A stretch of DNA of 64,000 bases. Origin: Dysidea avara (Eukaryota; Porifera; Demospongiae; Dictyoceratida; Dysideidae). A program made the position numbers and the translations under genes. Below the pieces are notes generated by a model. It had not been told where the DNA came from. It searched no databases and saw only the letters and a program-made list of their open reading frames with translations. The stretch is from contig NC_089276.1 of assembly GCF_963678975.1 (NCBI RefSeq), positions 32,008,368 through 32,072,367 on the forward strand, read 5' to 3'. Below, in pieces: positions 43,970 to 55,989 of the stretch (its first letter is position 1; each line of letters starts with the position of its first letter).

Positions 43970-46900
43970 ATGTCTTGTGTGCTGCAAATGCTGCTGGTAT
44001 TATCACTGCTCCACACCACATCTTCTACTGTCTATTATGTGGTACCTGATGATCACTACACTATCAACAGCAACACTAATACTCTACAGCACTACCTAAA
44101 CAATATCAAAATATACTTCACCTCTCACACTCAACTACACTTCTTTCCAGGACTATATTATCTCAATACTGACTTGATCATAGAATGTGTTAATAATTTA
44201 ACACTAATTGGAAACAGAACCAATGAAGGAATTATTAGTATTATCAAGTGTACTTCACCTGCTGGTATTGTAGTGGTGCGTAGTAGTAACATTGTTATTG
44301 CTGATCTTGTAATGGTTGATTGTGGTAAAGAATATTACAGGTATGATTATACACGTGGTCTCCCTAACCAGAAGGATGACCTAACTAGTTTGAGTATTAT
44401 TGGTGGAAAGTCCATCACGGTAAGACACTTCTACATAAGAGGCATACATATATACAGTGGCTTACTGTTTATAAATTCCATGGGAAATTTGACAAACGTG
44501 ATATCACATTACATATTGATACGATATGATGACTCGATCAATGACGCTACACTTTATATCCTACATGTCAGCGATTGTTATGTTTACAGCGAATTTCATA
44601 CTCATTTACGCCACCATGCTTTGGAAATACAGCAAATCAACAGCTCTTCTGATACTACAATAGTAATAGAGAATTGTAACTTCATATCCAGATTAGCAAT
44701 ACTTAACATTTGTATTGGATGCTCTGGTAGTAGTACAGTAACAGTGAGGTACTGTTTTTTTACTCATGTGAGAAACGATATCTTGATTTACCCCAAATTT
44801 CTATATGAAGATGTTTCTGATTATGATATTTATGTTTCTGATTATGATATTGATGCTTATTACAATAAAGGAAAATACCACTATAATTATTTTGATGACT
44901 ACTATAATAATGAACTAAATGATTATGATGACAATTCCCAAGATGATTATAACACTTATGATGATAAAGACAAGGAAGCATATGATGACTTGATAGATAA
45001 AATTATCCATCCTCCACCTACAGATACAACAATGGTTTCTAGCTACTACAAAAATTGTAACAATAATCAGATGCCAAACAAAATACAACTCATTGGTTGC
45101 CACTTTGTGAACATTTCAGGTGCATTAACATCAATAACCAAGTTTGAAATAAGCAGTCAAGCAGGAAACTCTACAATGATTATGATCGTAAATACCATTT
45201 TCTATAATTGCAGCAGAGATTTAACAGCCATAATAGCTAATCATCATTTATCTAAATTCAAATCACACCGTGAATCCTTACATATCAAAGACACCAAGAT
45301 TCTGTCATTTTCACGAGATAATAAAGAAATAACTTCAAAGCTAATATACGTTGGAGGAATGAATATGCACTTAAATGGGTTGATTGTTTCCAATAATCCT
45401 GGAACTGTGTTGTATGGTGGAATTATTGATGCAATCGATAGTTATGTGTTGTTAAGTAACTACAATGAAATCTCTTACAATGTTGCGTACTGTGCCATTC
45501 AAGCTGGAAAAATACACCTATTGGAAAATACCACCTTGAATGTCTCTAACAATGTATTCTATACTATGTTTAATAACTTACATCATAGTAGGAGTAAAAT
45601 GGAAGATTGTTTTATTCAGTATAGAAGTGATCATGGAAATTTAGACACACAATTTCAACTCGGGCACAAGATTAACTATTCAATACTATTCATTAAAAAC
45701 AAAATCTTTTCAAATATAACTAATGCGAGCTTAATGCACTGTAGCTGGGATATGGATGCAGCCTTTATGACATCAAATCCTATAAGAGTAAATCAACATT
45801 TCATACACTACGACAACTTTACATTATTACAAAAATCTGAAATTAGACTCATCTGTATGTGTGATAACACTCAAACGTATTGTAATCAGGAAGAAATAGG
45901 ACCATTTTATCCTGGGCAACTAGTGCAATTAAGATTTGCACTTAGTGAAGTCTCAAAAGGATCACTGGTCATAGAGAGAAAATTTGACTCTGCCTTTGCT
46001 TGTAGCAATGAAATCCAGCAAGCAGTATACTCATTCCAACTTGAAGAAAATGAATGTAAAAATGTATCTTACACAGTAAACCATAAAAGCGGAAAGTGGT
46101 GTGAATTATGCTATACAGTACAGCCCATGTATTATTGTAATGGTAAGCAGTTGCAGAGGATGGAGATGTACACTATCACCTTACTACCTTGTCCTAAAGG
46201 ATTTGCACTTCATCCACAAGGATATTGTCATTGTGATTCCATCCTCTCATCACATGTGCCTTCGTTAACTACTTGCGATATCGATCATCAAACTATACCA
46301 CGTCCTCCTAACACTTGGATATCTGCTCATACAATCAACAACACTCACTTCTACCATGTCTCCCTACATTGTCCATTTGACTACTGTCTACCTCACTTAT
46401 CACAACTCAACCTGTCCACTCCTGACTCACAGTGTCAGTTTAACAGGTCCGGTGTGTTGTGTGGACAATGTCAACATGGTCTCAGTACTGTGTTTGGTTC
46501 GTCTCAATGTAAACAATGTTCAAATGTCTATTTGTTGATCATTGTACCTATTGGAATAGCTGGTCTAGCACTGGTTATTTTACTTTTTACTCTTAACCTT
46601 ACTGTAACAGATGGAAAAATAAATTCATTCCTTCTGTACATGAATGTTATTAATATTAACACAACTGCTTTCTTTTTAACAGACAGATCACTACCATACA
46701 CTTTTGTTGCTTTTGCTAATCTTGATTTAGGAATTGAAACATGCTTTTATGATGGAATGGATGACTATGCTAAAGTATGGCTACAGTTGGTGTTCCCAAT
46801 ATACCTTGTTTCCATTGCTACATTACTCATCATAACAAGTCGATACTCCAGTATAATACAGAGGCTCACTGCACGTAGAGCTCTACCAGTACTTGCTACA

Positions 46901-47683
46901 CTTTTCTTATTGTCTTATACTAAAGTATTACTAACTGTATCAAATGTCTTGTTTTCCTACACCTCCTTCACTAACCTCCCAAGTAATCACACTACACTAG
47001 TGTGGTCTGTGGATTCTAATGTACCACTGTTTGGAGTGAAGTTCACTATATTGTTTATAGTTTGTCTCATCCTCTTCTTAATATTACTCCCATTCAATGT
47101 TGTGCTGTTGTTTACCAAGTCATTATCATACTTCAAAATAGTCACCAAGTTCAAGCCTCTACTAGATGCTTATCAAGGTCCATACAAGATCAGATATTAT
47201 TACTGGACTGGATTACAACTTGTAACAAGAGCCATTTTCTTTGGTGTATCATCTCTGGACAGGGAAACTAATTTGATGATTGGTTCTGTATTACTGGCGA
47301 TCTCAGTGTGGTTACATGGAAAAGTTTCTCCATTCAATGGAACAATCAATAATGCAATAGAAAGTTCTTTCCTATTGAACCTCCTTATTATATTCATTGT
47401 TTCACTGTACACATACTCAGTCACAGTGGTCAACATCTTTGTGTCAATAGCAATGCTAAAAATGGTGTGTATCACACTATACAATGGATATGAGTTAGTA
47501 CACAGCATCTTTCTGTATAAAATAACCAGAATGAACTTGATTCAAAAAGCTGCACAGTTTGGTAAAGATTTAAGGGCGAAAAGTGTAAAAGAAGACAAGC
47601 AAGTGGAACTGATCAATGTAGTCCCAGAAGTTAAATTTAACTATAAAGAATTTCAAGAACCGCTCTTGGCTATTGAAAAATAA
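43970..47683 (+). CDS. Receptor-like gene 2: beta-helix ectodomain, acidic Asp/Tyr insert, Cys module, ~8 membrane segments
   Basis: One exon encodes 1237 aa from the ATG at 43970. An upstream in-frame start would be TTG and lies across a splice acceptor ending at 43957, so it is not used. Signal peptide is 1-22 (LQMLLVLSLLHTTSS). The cap VVPDDHYTINSN...LHFFPGLYYL matches gene 1. About 80-660 is beta-helix-like, Asn/Ile/Ser-rich, with many N-glycosylation sites. Residues ~277-345 are an unusual stretch of Asp, Tyr and Asn (SDYDIDAYYNKGKYHYNYFDD) absent from gene 1, perhaps ion-binding or a disordered loop. The Cys-rich module lies at ~700-850 (CPFDYCLPH, RSGVLCGQCQHGLS). Eight or so membrane segments start at 853, with YQGPYKIRYYYWTG near 1070. 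Cytoplasmic tail of ~45 residues. Function beyond surface receptor/adhesion is unknown. Confidence 0.88.
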   Translation: MSCVLQMLLVLSLLHTTSSTVYYVVPDDHYTINSNTNTLQHYLNNIKIYFTSHTQLHFFPGLYYLNTDLIIECVNNLTLIGNRTNEGIISIIKCTSPAGIVVVRSSNIVIADLVMVDCGKEYYRYDYTRGLPNQKDDLTSLSIIGGKSITVRHFYIRGIHIYSGLLFINSMGNLTNVISHYILIRYDDSINDATLYILHVSDCYVYSEFHTHLRHHALEIQQINSSSDTTIVIENCNFISRLAILNICIGCSGSSTVTVRYCFFTHVRNDILIYPKFLYEDVSDYDIYVSDYDIDAYYNKGKYHYNYFDDYYNNELNDYDDNSQDDYNTYDDKDKEAYDDLIDKIIHPPPTDTTMVSSYYKNCNNNQMPNKIQLIGCHFVNISGALTSITKFEISSQAGNSTMIMIVNTIFYNCSRDLTAIIANHHLSKFKSHRESLHIKDTKILSFSRDNKEITSKLIYVGGMNMHLNGLIVSNNPGTVLYGGIIDAIDSYVLLSNYNEISYNVAYCAIQAGKIHLLENTTLNVSNNVFYTMFNNLHHSRSKMEDCFIQYRSDHGNLDTQFQLGHKINYSILFIKNKIFSNITNASLMHCSWDMDAAFMTSNPIRVNQHFIHYDNFTLLQKSEIRLICMCDNTQTYCNQEEIGPFYPGQLVQLRFALSEVSKGSLVIERKFDSAFACSNEIQQAVYSFQLEENECKNVSYTVNHKSGKWCELCYTVQPMYYCNGKQLQRMEMYTITLLPCPKGFALHPQGYCHCDSILSSHVPSLTTCDIDHQTIPRPPNTWISAHTINNTHFYHVSLHCPFDYCLPHLSQLNLSTPDSQCQFNRSGVLCGQCQHGLSTVFGSSQCKQCSNVYLLIIVPIGIAGLALVILLFTLNLTVTDGKINSFLLYMNVININTTAFFLTDRSLPYTFVAFANLDLGIETCFYDGMDDYAKVWLQLVFPIYLVSIATLLIITSRYSSIIQRLTARRALPVLATLFLLSYTKVLLTVSNVLFSYTSFTNLPSNHTTLVWSVDSNVPLFGVKFTILFIVCLILFLILLPFNVVLLFTKSLSYFKIVTKFKPLLDAYQGPYKIRYYYWTGLQLVTRAIFFGVSSLDRETNLMIGSVLLAISVWLHGKVSPFNGTINNAIESSFLLNLLIIFIVSLYTYSVTVVNIFVSIAMLKMVCITLYNGYELVHSIFLYKITRMNLIQKAAQFGKDLRAKSVKEDKQVELINVVPEVKFNYKEFQEPLLAIEK

Positions 47684-47811
47684 CTGAAGACAAAAGTTAA
47701 CACAAAACATACACTTCAGTTGTACTTTACAACACAGAATTATTTCGAATCATTCAGCATCAGAGCATAAATACACATATGCACACATGTAGCTTGTTCA
47801 TGCAAACAAAT

Positions 47812-47817
47812 AATAAA
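47812..47817 (+). terminator. Candidate polyadenylation signal of receptor gene 2
   Basis: AATAAA about 130 nt after the stop codon, in an AT-rich stretch. Confidence 0.4.
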
Positions 47818-48929
47818 TATATACCATATTTAGTTATAATTATCCCTGTATTAAATGGTAAAGCAATTATAATACTGATCGAGCATACATTTTGGTGTGT
47901 GTGTGTTTGTATGTAATGCAACAGTTCCTATATGCTGCAAATACGTAAATAATACAGTTCAATGGTACTGGGGTTATGCATGCATGTTTTTTGATCCCCC
48001 CTTCCAATTTTACTAATGGTACATGCAAATAAAGCGAAAGCAATTTCATAGTTACATTGTAACAACCTAGTCCTCAAATCCATTGGAGTTGGCCATGAGC
48101 AGGCCTGGCTCCTTTATTATGTGCACATTGCAAATACTGCTGCATTAAAATCCAATGTGTTAGTAACCTTAGAAGTGTCATTCCTCCATAAGTAATAACC
48201 TAGTAGCCTTAGAAGTGTCATTCCTCCTTAAGTATTAGGTTATTGCCTATGGAGGAATGCCATTTTTGGTAGCTATTTAGCAAACAAACTGCATGCTTTG
48301 TAAGGTATATAAAATTGGTTAAATAAAATCTAGCTGTTTGATGGTAAAGCGTACTAAACAAAATAAAGTAGTAGCTACTGTTATAAAGATTGTCAGTTAA
48401 TGACATTAGAATTGTGACTGTTCTATTAGCGAAGTGATTGCTCTATTAGAGTATCTCAATCTTCAGCACAAATATCGAGCTTTATAATTGTCTCATTTTC
48501 TTCACAGTGTACAGCTTATTGCATTTATAAAACTATTTGCCTGTTGGCTTTCTGTACTTCTGAATACAGTGTGAATTCACGATTCCTGTTTCTGGTGTCA
48601 ACATGGTCAGTCCTGAAAGTTCAAGGGAGGGCAAGAGAAGGGCCAGGGGTGCAAAGCCCTCCCTCAGATCCGCCTATGCGCTGAAGCCATCAAAGTAAAA
48701 AGGAGGGATATATGGTACTTAAACCATGGGAATGGAAGTTAAACTCCAGTAGGTCAGAATCCTTAAATGCAAAGGACAAGCTGATTTACACATTCAATTG
48801 GTTCAGAGGAAACATTAAGCCATATCCTAATAATAGCTGCAAGAAAAACAAAATTGAAACCATACACAACTTTCCTAGCCTCACTGTAGTTCTTTATCGA
48901 ATAAAATGCTTCAAAGTGTTTGATAGAAA
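47818..48929. other. Intergenic, no gene seen
   Basis: Contains a direct repeat of CCTTAGAAGTGTCATTCCTC (48168, 48208), an inverted partial copy at 48240-48265, the dispersed ATTAGAGTATCTCAATCTT motif (48445), and a solo end of the CAGGGGCGG group (CAGATCCGCC, 48666). Confidence 0.5.
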
Positions 48930-49960
48930 GCATGTCATAACATGTTATCAACACTTCAATTTACAATGGTCACATTGTTTTTGAAGTCAGTGCTTCAAAG
49001 GGTGGGATAGAAACCAATTAAACCTCACATCTGCACTTGTAGGATATCTGTTATCAACACCTTGGCCTTGGCCTTGGCCTTGGCCTAGGGTTCATAACAA
49101 TGATATTCTCTACTCATGGTGGAGTTGAACTATATGTAACTTTTCTGTCAATGCTTATGTCATTGGAAAAGATGCATCAAAGTAAGCTTAGTACTTTGTG
49201 AATTTGTGTGCTTTAGCTACAAAGAATGTGATAATAATGTGGCTCCCACAATGAATTTGATTATTATGTGGACTGTATTGCTTTGTGCCACTATGCACAT
49301 AAAACACTCACCAGACTCCTGCATCTATAATTCACAGGAAACAACATTTGAAAAATCCTGGATATGGTCCTTGATATAGCTCCTGTTTAATGAACAATGA
49401 CACACATCAGTATCAGTAAGCTATTGACCTACAATTTTCACATAATTCTTAGCATTGTATTAATATCAGGTCAAAATTTGAATTTAATGGCATACTCCTA
49501 CATTGAGTCATGGTGCTTCAAATAATAAAAGTGGATGTGTGTGGAATTCTTGTTTTGTCAAATTAGCCACTTCAGTAACAAATATACATTAATGGCGAGT
49601 TGGGTTAGTCCTGTAGTCTGATGAATAATCTGAGAGGATAAATTTAGTAGCATGCGTTTGCACCTATGATTGAATCAACTATTTAAGAAAATGAAGTTAT
49701 GATGCATTGTTTAGAAATGGAAAAAACCTATGCAGAAATATGAGAATCTCGTGACTACTTTCTTAAAGTATTTCACCATTAGGTGAATGTTCTATTAAAG
49801 TACATTAATTGTATGTTCTATAAGCATTGTTGAGAACACTAGATAAGTGAATGGGCTTCATTTATCCATAACATACTCACCGAGTTATCTGAACACTGTT
49901 ATGATTGAATTGACACACATGTGATGGAGGTCCTATACTGTAATGTTTAAGTCTCTAGTT
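48930..49960 (-). repeat. Inverted duplicate arm, right copy (uninterrupted)
   Basis: Its inverse matches 39050-40215 and then 34712-35218 without the 3.8-kb insertion, so it serves as the empty-site reference for that insertion. The CTTGGCC run (49061-49084) matches the CCAAGGCC run at 40074-40092. Confidence 0.7.
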
Positions 49961-51417
49961 TTAGTTTCTTAAGTTAGGGACCTTGAAGCTGCAACACATG
50001 CTGCTGTCAGATCTTCAGTGCTGGTCACTGTAAAGCTTCAATAATAATAGTAAATGCTTACCAAAACAGCCTAAAAGTTTATTAGCCAGTAAGAGCTGAA
50101 AATTACATGGCCATAGCATTATGATTATGGATCATGAAAATTTTAAGCAAATTTATGTGTCCACATATGTCATGTTCTGTTATAGCAGGCTCAGTCTTTA
50201 TGCTTCAATTCCAACAAACAACTGCTAATAGCTCACAATACAAGTTACAATTATTCATTTAGAAAGTGCAAAAAATAGTTGGTGAACTTATCAGTTTTAC
50301 TGCTTTGCTAAGTTTCTGTTGATTATAATTGGAGTGGATCTAGGATTTCACACTTCCCTTCTCCTTGCTCAATGAACATAGCTAGGTACCTTAGACATAT
50401 ATGTGCTCCTTGAATGCAGCTTACAGAATGTAGATATTGTAATCTAATAATGCGATATGATTTGTTATGTGAAAAGGTGTAGTTTGTGCCCACATGTCTT
50501 TTCATAGACCTGATCACAAGTATTGGACATAATGGGCAAAATTAAAAGTAAAATAAGCTGTTTCCTAGCCTTTGAAATGAGGTAGATGGCAAATATGCTG
50601 GCATGGAAATAAATAAATAAAACCAGTTATGCAAGTGTGGAAATCAAGTTTTATGCTCAATTTTTTTATGTAGCATGCAGTTAGAATATCTGCAATTCAC
50701 CAGAAATACTCTTATAGAACAGTCAGAAAATTCTAATACAACAGTTACACTAATTATACTACTCTAATAAAGCAGTCAGGTTGAAACACTCCAATATAAC
50801 AACCAGCTAAAGAACAGAAGACTAAATTCCAACAAAGTTGAAATATCTGTAACTGTTAACCCACTAGGGACTTGTGAGAAGGTAAGCCTGTTAATTCAGG
50901 GAATGAGAATCTTGGAAATAAACTGTGTGGAACATCCCAGACCCAGTGGTGACTTGATCCCAGTAACAGGTAATCTAGGTATCTCCCAAAGGAGTCACAA
51001 CAGCTACAGGGATCTGGGATTTTCTCTGTCTTCAACCGGTACTAACATTACCTTTTTGCTAGCATAGTGAAAGATTCTAATTTCATGATGGTTTTCAGTT
51101 CTTCTATTTGTCCTGTTTCATCTTTGGAAACTTTCCTCAAAGCTTTTCACTAGGTTCCTAGACTATTGGTAACTGTGTTCACTCACTGGTAAAGTTAATT
51201 ATTAACCAAATGGAAATAATCAGCATTTAATTCTCATGAGTGTAATGTGTGATGTTTTAAGCACTGCACATTAACATTTTACCTTTTGTAGTGTCACAAT
51301 ATGGAAATAAAATCACATTTTTACTTCCTATGATCTTGTCTACATAAAGTACCATAAAAGATTTTAATGTAAATAGCCTGTACAAACTTGTATAGCATAC
51401 TCAGCACTATTGGTAGG
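49961..51417. other. Intergenic, no gene seen
   Basis: Carries a block (49985-50050) similar to the 3' flank of receptor gene 1 (27310-27380), and ACTCTAATAAAGCAGTCAG-type motifs at 50700-50800. Confidence 0.5.
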
Positions 51418-51425
51418 TATAAATA
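51418..51425 (+). promoter_or_regulatory. TATA-like box before the F-box gene
   Basis: TATAAATA lies 133 bp before the candidate ATG at 51558, a plausible promoter position with a short untranslated leader. Confidence 0.4.
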
Positions 51426-51557
51426 AGCTGTAGCTACAAGTGTGATCATTCAGTTGTAGTTGTATTGTGTCGTGTTGAGAACCACAGGTGGTGAATGTGT
51501 GTTATTTGGCTGGTCTAATATTGCCTTTCTTGTTAACAAATTGGACTAACTTTTGTG

Positions 51558-53235
51558 ATGGATCAAGGTATTCAGGAGGACTCTCATGTCAACTTGTTGA
51601 CACTTCCTTTAGAATTATTAGTTTATATCATCTCATTTTTATCTTCACTACATGGCAGGGTAACACTGAGATATGTTTCAAGATGGTTGAGGTGTGTGGT
51701 TGAAGAGACACCATCACTGTGGAAGGAGTTTTCATGGCCTTATTATGACAGTCACGAGGAATGTAATGTGAAGGAGATGATGAAGATGTGTGGACAACAT
51801 GTCAAAGTAATATCCTTTCCTTACTGTAGAGCATCATCAACACTATTAGAGATGCTGCTGTATTGTAGTAATGTACAACATCTTAGTCTACCATCAACCA
51901 AGTTAAATCCTGAACAACTAATAAAGATAATACATCACATGGGATGTCTGCAAACACTAGAGATTAAGGTGGATCATGATACCAACATTGGACAATTATT
52001 TTCTAACACCAGTCACCTTAAAGAGATTATGATAATATCTGATTCTGGGTCACGTTTTGAAGACCTGTTCAAGAATTCTGGCATTTCTGGGCCACGCCTA
52101 TTCAAGTATTGGATAGAAGCACAGTGTAGACCACCAAGTTGTAATGTTATTGCTCGTGACTCAACTACAAGTTTAGCTAAGTATGCTGCTCAAATTAACA
52201 CTACACCTACTATTGCCACTGCTAAATTTAAAATGTTCCATAAGTATAATAAAGTACCCTTAGGCTTTTCTCTTTCCCTTCCATTTCTTCAACTACATGT
52301 TGAGGAATCTGGTCAAGTGTCCATTCTGTGTGTGAAACTAAGTAACTTGAGATTGGAAGATGATTTAGCAGTGATGACCAACTATCAGTATGGTGAGAAG
52401 ACAATGTATGGAGTGAAGGTGACAATAAATGATCCGATTATGAACTTGATGAATATTACTAAACCATGCAACCTTAAATGTGCTACTCATTTGGATCTTT
52501 CTCTCTGCTTCTCTCTTCATTCTGGTCACTTGAAACAACTAGCTATTGCTTGTCCTACTCTTCAGAGACTTAACTTGCAGGGTTATTACAGCAGCTATGT
52601 TTGTTTAAAAAGTCTACAAGGTCTGAGAGCCATTGCTAGTCACTGTTAAAACCTACAAGGACTAAACTTATTTGGTATATGTGTTTCAGAAGTGGAGGAT
52701 CATATCCTACTGTGGGTAATATTGAGTTCCCCACTTAGTAGGGAACTTTTGTGTACTGATACCAGAAGCTGCAAATGAAGAAAAGTTGATTTACATGCTT
52801 CAGAAATGTTCTGCTTTAAGAGGAATTGAATGTAACGTAGATACCTGTAATTATAGAGAATGTCATTGCTATGGTTGTAGGAAAGTAGATACATTGATGC
52901 TATCCTATTTTACATCATTACACTACTATCACCTAAAATGTTATGATTGTTCAATCACTCTCTCACTGGATATAATAAATAACTGTAAGCAGCTCAAGTG
53001 TGTGAGAGTCTCTACATTCAATTTGTCACTGAACTTAGCCCATAACCACAACCTACAACAGATATACATTGGGGCACTAGACACTGATGTTCCTGATCAC
53101 TTTATTACCTCAGTTTCAGCTCATGGTGGACTGGTACATGTAGTTATGGATGTAAAATCTCTGACACAAAATCTCTGTAATACATGCACCTGGCTTGGCC
53201 AAGCTATGGAGTTCACTTATGCTTGCATTAGCTAG
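51558..53235 (+). pseudogene. F-box/leucine-rich-repeat gene, broken by a stop and a frameshift
   Basis: From the ATG at 51558 (a GTG just before is in frame but not a normal start), residues 14-58 form an F-box (LPLELLVYIISFLSSL...LWKEF), which in the family binds SKP1. It is followed by leucine-rich-repeat-like segments (VQHLSLPSTKLNPEQLIKII, TLQRLNLQGYYSS). The frame stops at TAA 52647-52649, but LRR-like sequence goes on in the same frame (NLQGLNLFGICVSEVEDHIL). After a T-run near 52747-52750 it moves to another frame, which runs to 53235 (CSALRGIECN, KQLKCVRVSTFNLSL). One nonsense and one +1 change therefore separate it from an intact family member. A working shortened protein of 363 aa cannot be excluded. 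Confidence 0.7.
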
Positions 53236-53889
53236 ACTACATCATTACAGATCACTTGATGTCTATTAGTGTGTGCAACTCACAACCATATAGTCCACTT
53301 TCCAGTGGCAATTCTATATATTGACCAACAAGGGGGACCAAGTAGAGCACAGCATAACTATTGTTGTAGACTGTAATATAAAGTAGAATTTCAAGGGGGG
53401 TCTGAGAGTGCAACTCCAGAAGCTGCAGGATTTTTTTAATTTGAAGGCTTGAAAACGGCCTTTAATTATGCTAAAAACATGAAAATAACAATCCCAATCT
53501 ATATGGCAACTTTTCCCCAAGATTTTTCCCATGCCCCCTCCCCCCCAGGATCGCCTGGCTATGCTATGCCACTTTCATACATAGCTAAGTTGGCAATGAT
53601 ACTTGAATATAAACACAGACAATTAATTGAAATATTGTTTAATTCTCAATACTCACTGTGAGAACTTGAGGTTAGGGCACACAATTATAGCAAAGATTAC
53701 TAAACCAAGTGGTTGAAAATAATGCATACCAAGAAGTGCTTTTATAGCCTTTTTGTAGTTTTCAAATTCTTTGGCTGCCTTTTAGATACACAGAGCAAGG
53801 GTGGATTTATGGGGGTGTTTGAAGTGCTGACTCCCCTCCAAAATTTACTATTTACAAGCTACAAAGCTTCTAGAATTTACTACACTGCA
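53236..53889. other. Intergenic, repeat ends only
   Basis: CCAGTGGCAATTCTA (53303) and the inverted GGCTATGCTATGCCACTTT (53557) may bound a short relic element. CAAGGGTGGATTTATGG (53797) resembles the CAGGGGCGG group end. No gene. Confidence 0.4.
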
Positions 53890-54290
53890 TACAGGGTGCT
53901 AGCTAGCTAGCTAAAGTTAGGGATAAAACTACACACTGACCATAAACCTCCTGTGTAATGTTTAACCTTACCATTTGAGTTCATTAACAAACTGTAAGGA
54001 GCATATTTTCCAAAGTACCTATATACTAATAGAAACAAAAGCCTGACAAAGCTAAATAAAGGTAACTATTTTTAGAGGCACCTAATACAGATGAAGTGGA
54101 CATAAAGCTGTTCTGGGTGAAAGACAGGTTAGACAAGTGTTGTTTCTATCATTTTTTGCCATTAAACAAATACTAAGTACATATTGCATGTACACTGGTT
54201 TGATCAAGTTTGAACCGTTGTTTTAATTTTTAGCTAAAAAATGGGGTGAGGCATTAGCCTCTCTGGTCGCACCTACTCTGACACCTTTGG
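53890..54290 (-). mobile_element. Partial copy of the GCGCCCA TIR element
   Basis: Inverse of about 26620-27000. Shared blocks: GGTGAGGC...GCCTC, ACAAGTGTTGTTTCTATCA, TTTTTAGAGGC. One terminus (CAAAGGTGTCAGAGTAGGTG, inverted, ending 54290) is recognisable; the other is lost. Confidence 0.6.
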
Positions 54291-55698
54291 TAGTACTGGT
54301 ATTGTTTTGTAACTTGCATTCTAACTACTGTACAATGGTTTGGAATATATCCTAGTAGTGAATTATCAGTTGAGTAGATTAACCCTCTACATGTGTTATG
54401 TTGCCATTCGTTACTTTCTAGTGTCACTATATATTTGTACTGCCACGCACTTCTAACATTGCATAGACAATTAAGATGCCCAGGGCTCCAACTGCAAGTA
54501 GCTATTACCCACTTCTGCATTAAAAGCTTCATCCTTAATGTTTTTTTCCATTATAATTTATTCTTAATTTGGAGAGTTTAAAAGAGGTTTCATGCACTAA
54601 TAACAGGCCTGACTCGGTACATTATGAACTCTGAAAGTGAAAATCCTTTGGAAATAATATAGCCTAAAATTTGGGTCCCAAAGTGTCCGTTGTAGAGAGG
54701 CTCCACTGTATAGTTAATTATTTCATTATCAATAAAGTTTCAGTGCATGTACATGTTACTTCACATCAGAGCAAATGTACGTATAACTGTACAAAATCCT
54801 TCACTGCAGTGTTAAAATATGTGCAAGCCCAATGCACACTGCAACACACCATATCACATTCCATGTACACAGGTGCTCCAGTATATACAGGGTTTGCACA
54901 CAGCAAACACAACTAAATATGTGAGCATGAAAATTATAATAAAGTTGGCAAGCAAGCAAGGTTAAGGTCACAATAGATGCTCTAATAAGTAGAGTTGCAG
55001 ATAGCTTGGTCCTGTATAGTACTTAGTACAGCCACACAGGACATTGTGAAAATGGACCAGGTGTATGGAGCATGCATAATATCCTTAGACACTAATTGTA
55101 AAACTCTGGCACAAATTGCACCTGGTAAGAGCTCTTGGTCTGCCAGCAAGGAGTAGCATTAAGATGGATCACAAGTGTATAAGTGATTCCAGGAGCTAGT
55201 AATCAACGCATATTCTCCAGTATCAACATCCATGTACAATGTTCCTTGAATTTATCCTTGAATGAAATTAACTGATATGGAGTACTTAAGTATTATTAGC
55301 TTAGCATTATTTACAGTCGCATTTTTGTACAATGATGTTAAGGTACATTATATTGTACATTATTGGAATATGTTCAGATCAATGAATTGAAAATATACAT
55401 TACTGTGATTAACAATCTTGGCCTGACTAATGTACCTTCTATAAAATAGAATGAGGAGCTACATAATAAGAATAATTACACTATAATTGTTATTTATGAC
55501 AAACATGTCAAGCTTGATACTAAGTGCCTGTGACTCCATGGAATGGAAAATATGATCAGTCAATGTCATAGGTACTTTGTATTACACCAGGATGTTTCAT
55601 TGTATAGCAAGCAGTGATATGTTAAAAACCTGCATTAAAGAAGTTTGGGGAGAAAAATCAGTAACTATGCATGTATGTACAAGTACAATGAATATATT
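54291..55698. other. Intergenic, no gene seen
   Basis: TGTAGAGAGGCTCCACTGTA (54692-54711) looks like one end of a pogo/Tigger-type element; no partner was found. The 81-codon frame at 54671 starts within it and is not supported. Confidence 0.45.
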
Positions 55699-55849
55699 AT
55701 CCACACAAAATCAGCCAAGCTGTAAAAAATGGTGGAGCCTTGAATAACTTGAGTGAAAAAGTTGTGAAACCAAAGGTGGCAGCCAAGAAATGGCTGCAAT
55801 GATGTTAATTTAATAATATTTTTCACAGCTTGGCTGATTTTGTGTGGAT
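55699..55849. mobile_element. 151-bp MITE related to the 38.7-kb foldback
   Basis: Ends ATCCACACAAAATCAGCCAA and its perfect inverse. The inner GGTGGCAGCCAAGAAATGG is shared with 38713-39045. Confidence 0.75.
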
Positions 55850-55989
55850 TTCACTTTTTTTTGTACTTCATAAGCCCCCAAAATCAGCATATAGCTTTGT
55901 TTCTATTCACATTTCTTATCTATACAGACACAATGATGATTTACTGAAGACAGAATTATAAATGCATGCTTTCGTTCAATATTTGGCAA

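Noticed and set aside
44760..45103. Minus-strand frames of 73 and 62 codons
   Set aside because: Antisense shadows of the Asp/Tyr-rich part of receptor gene 2.
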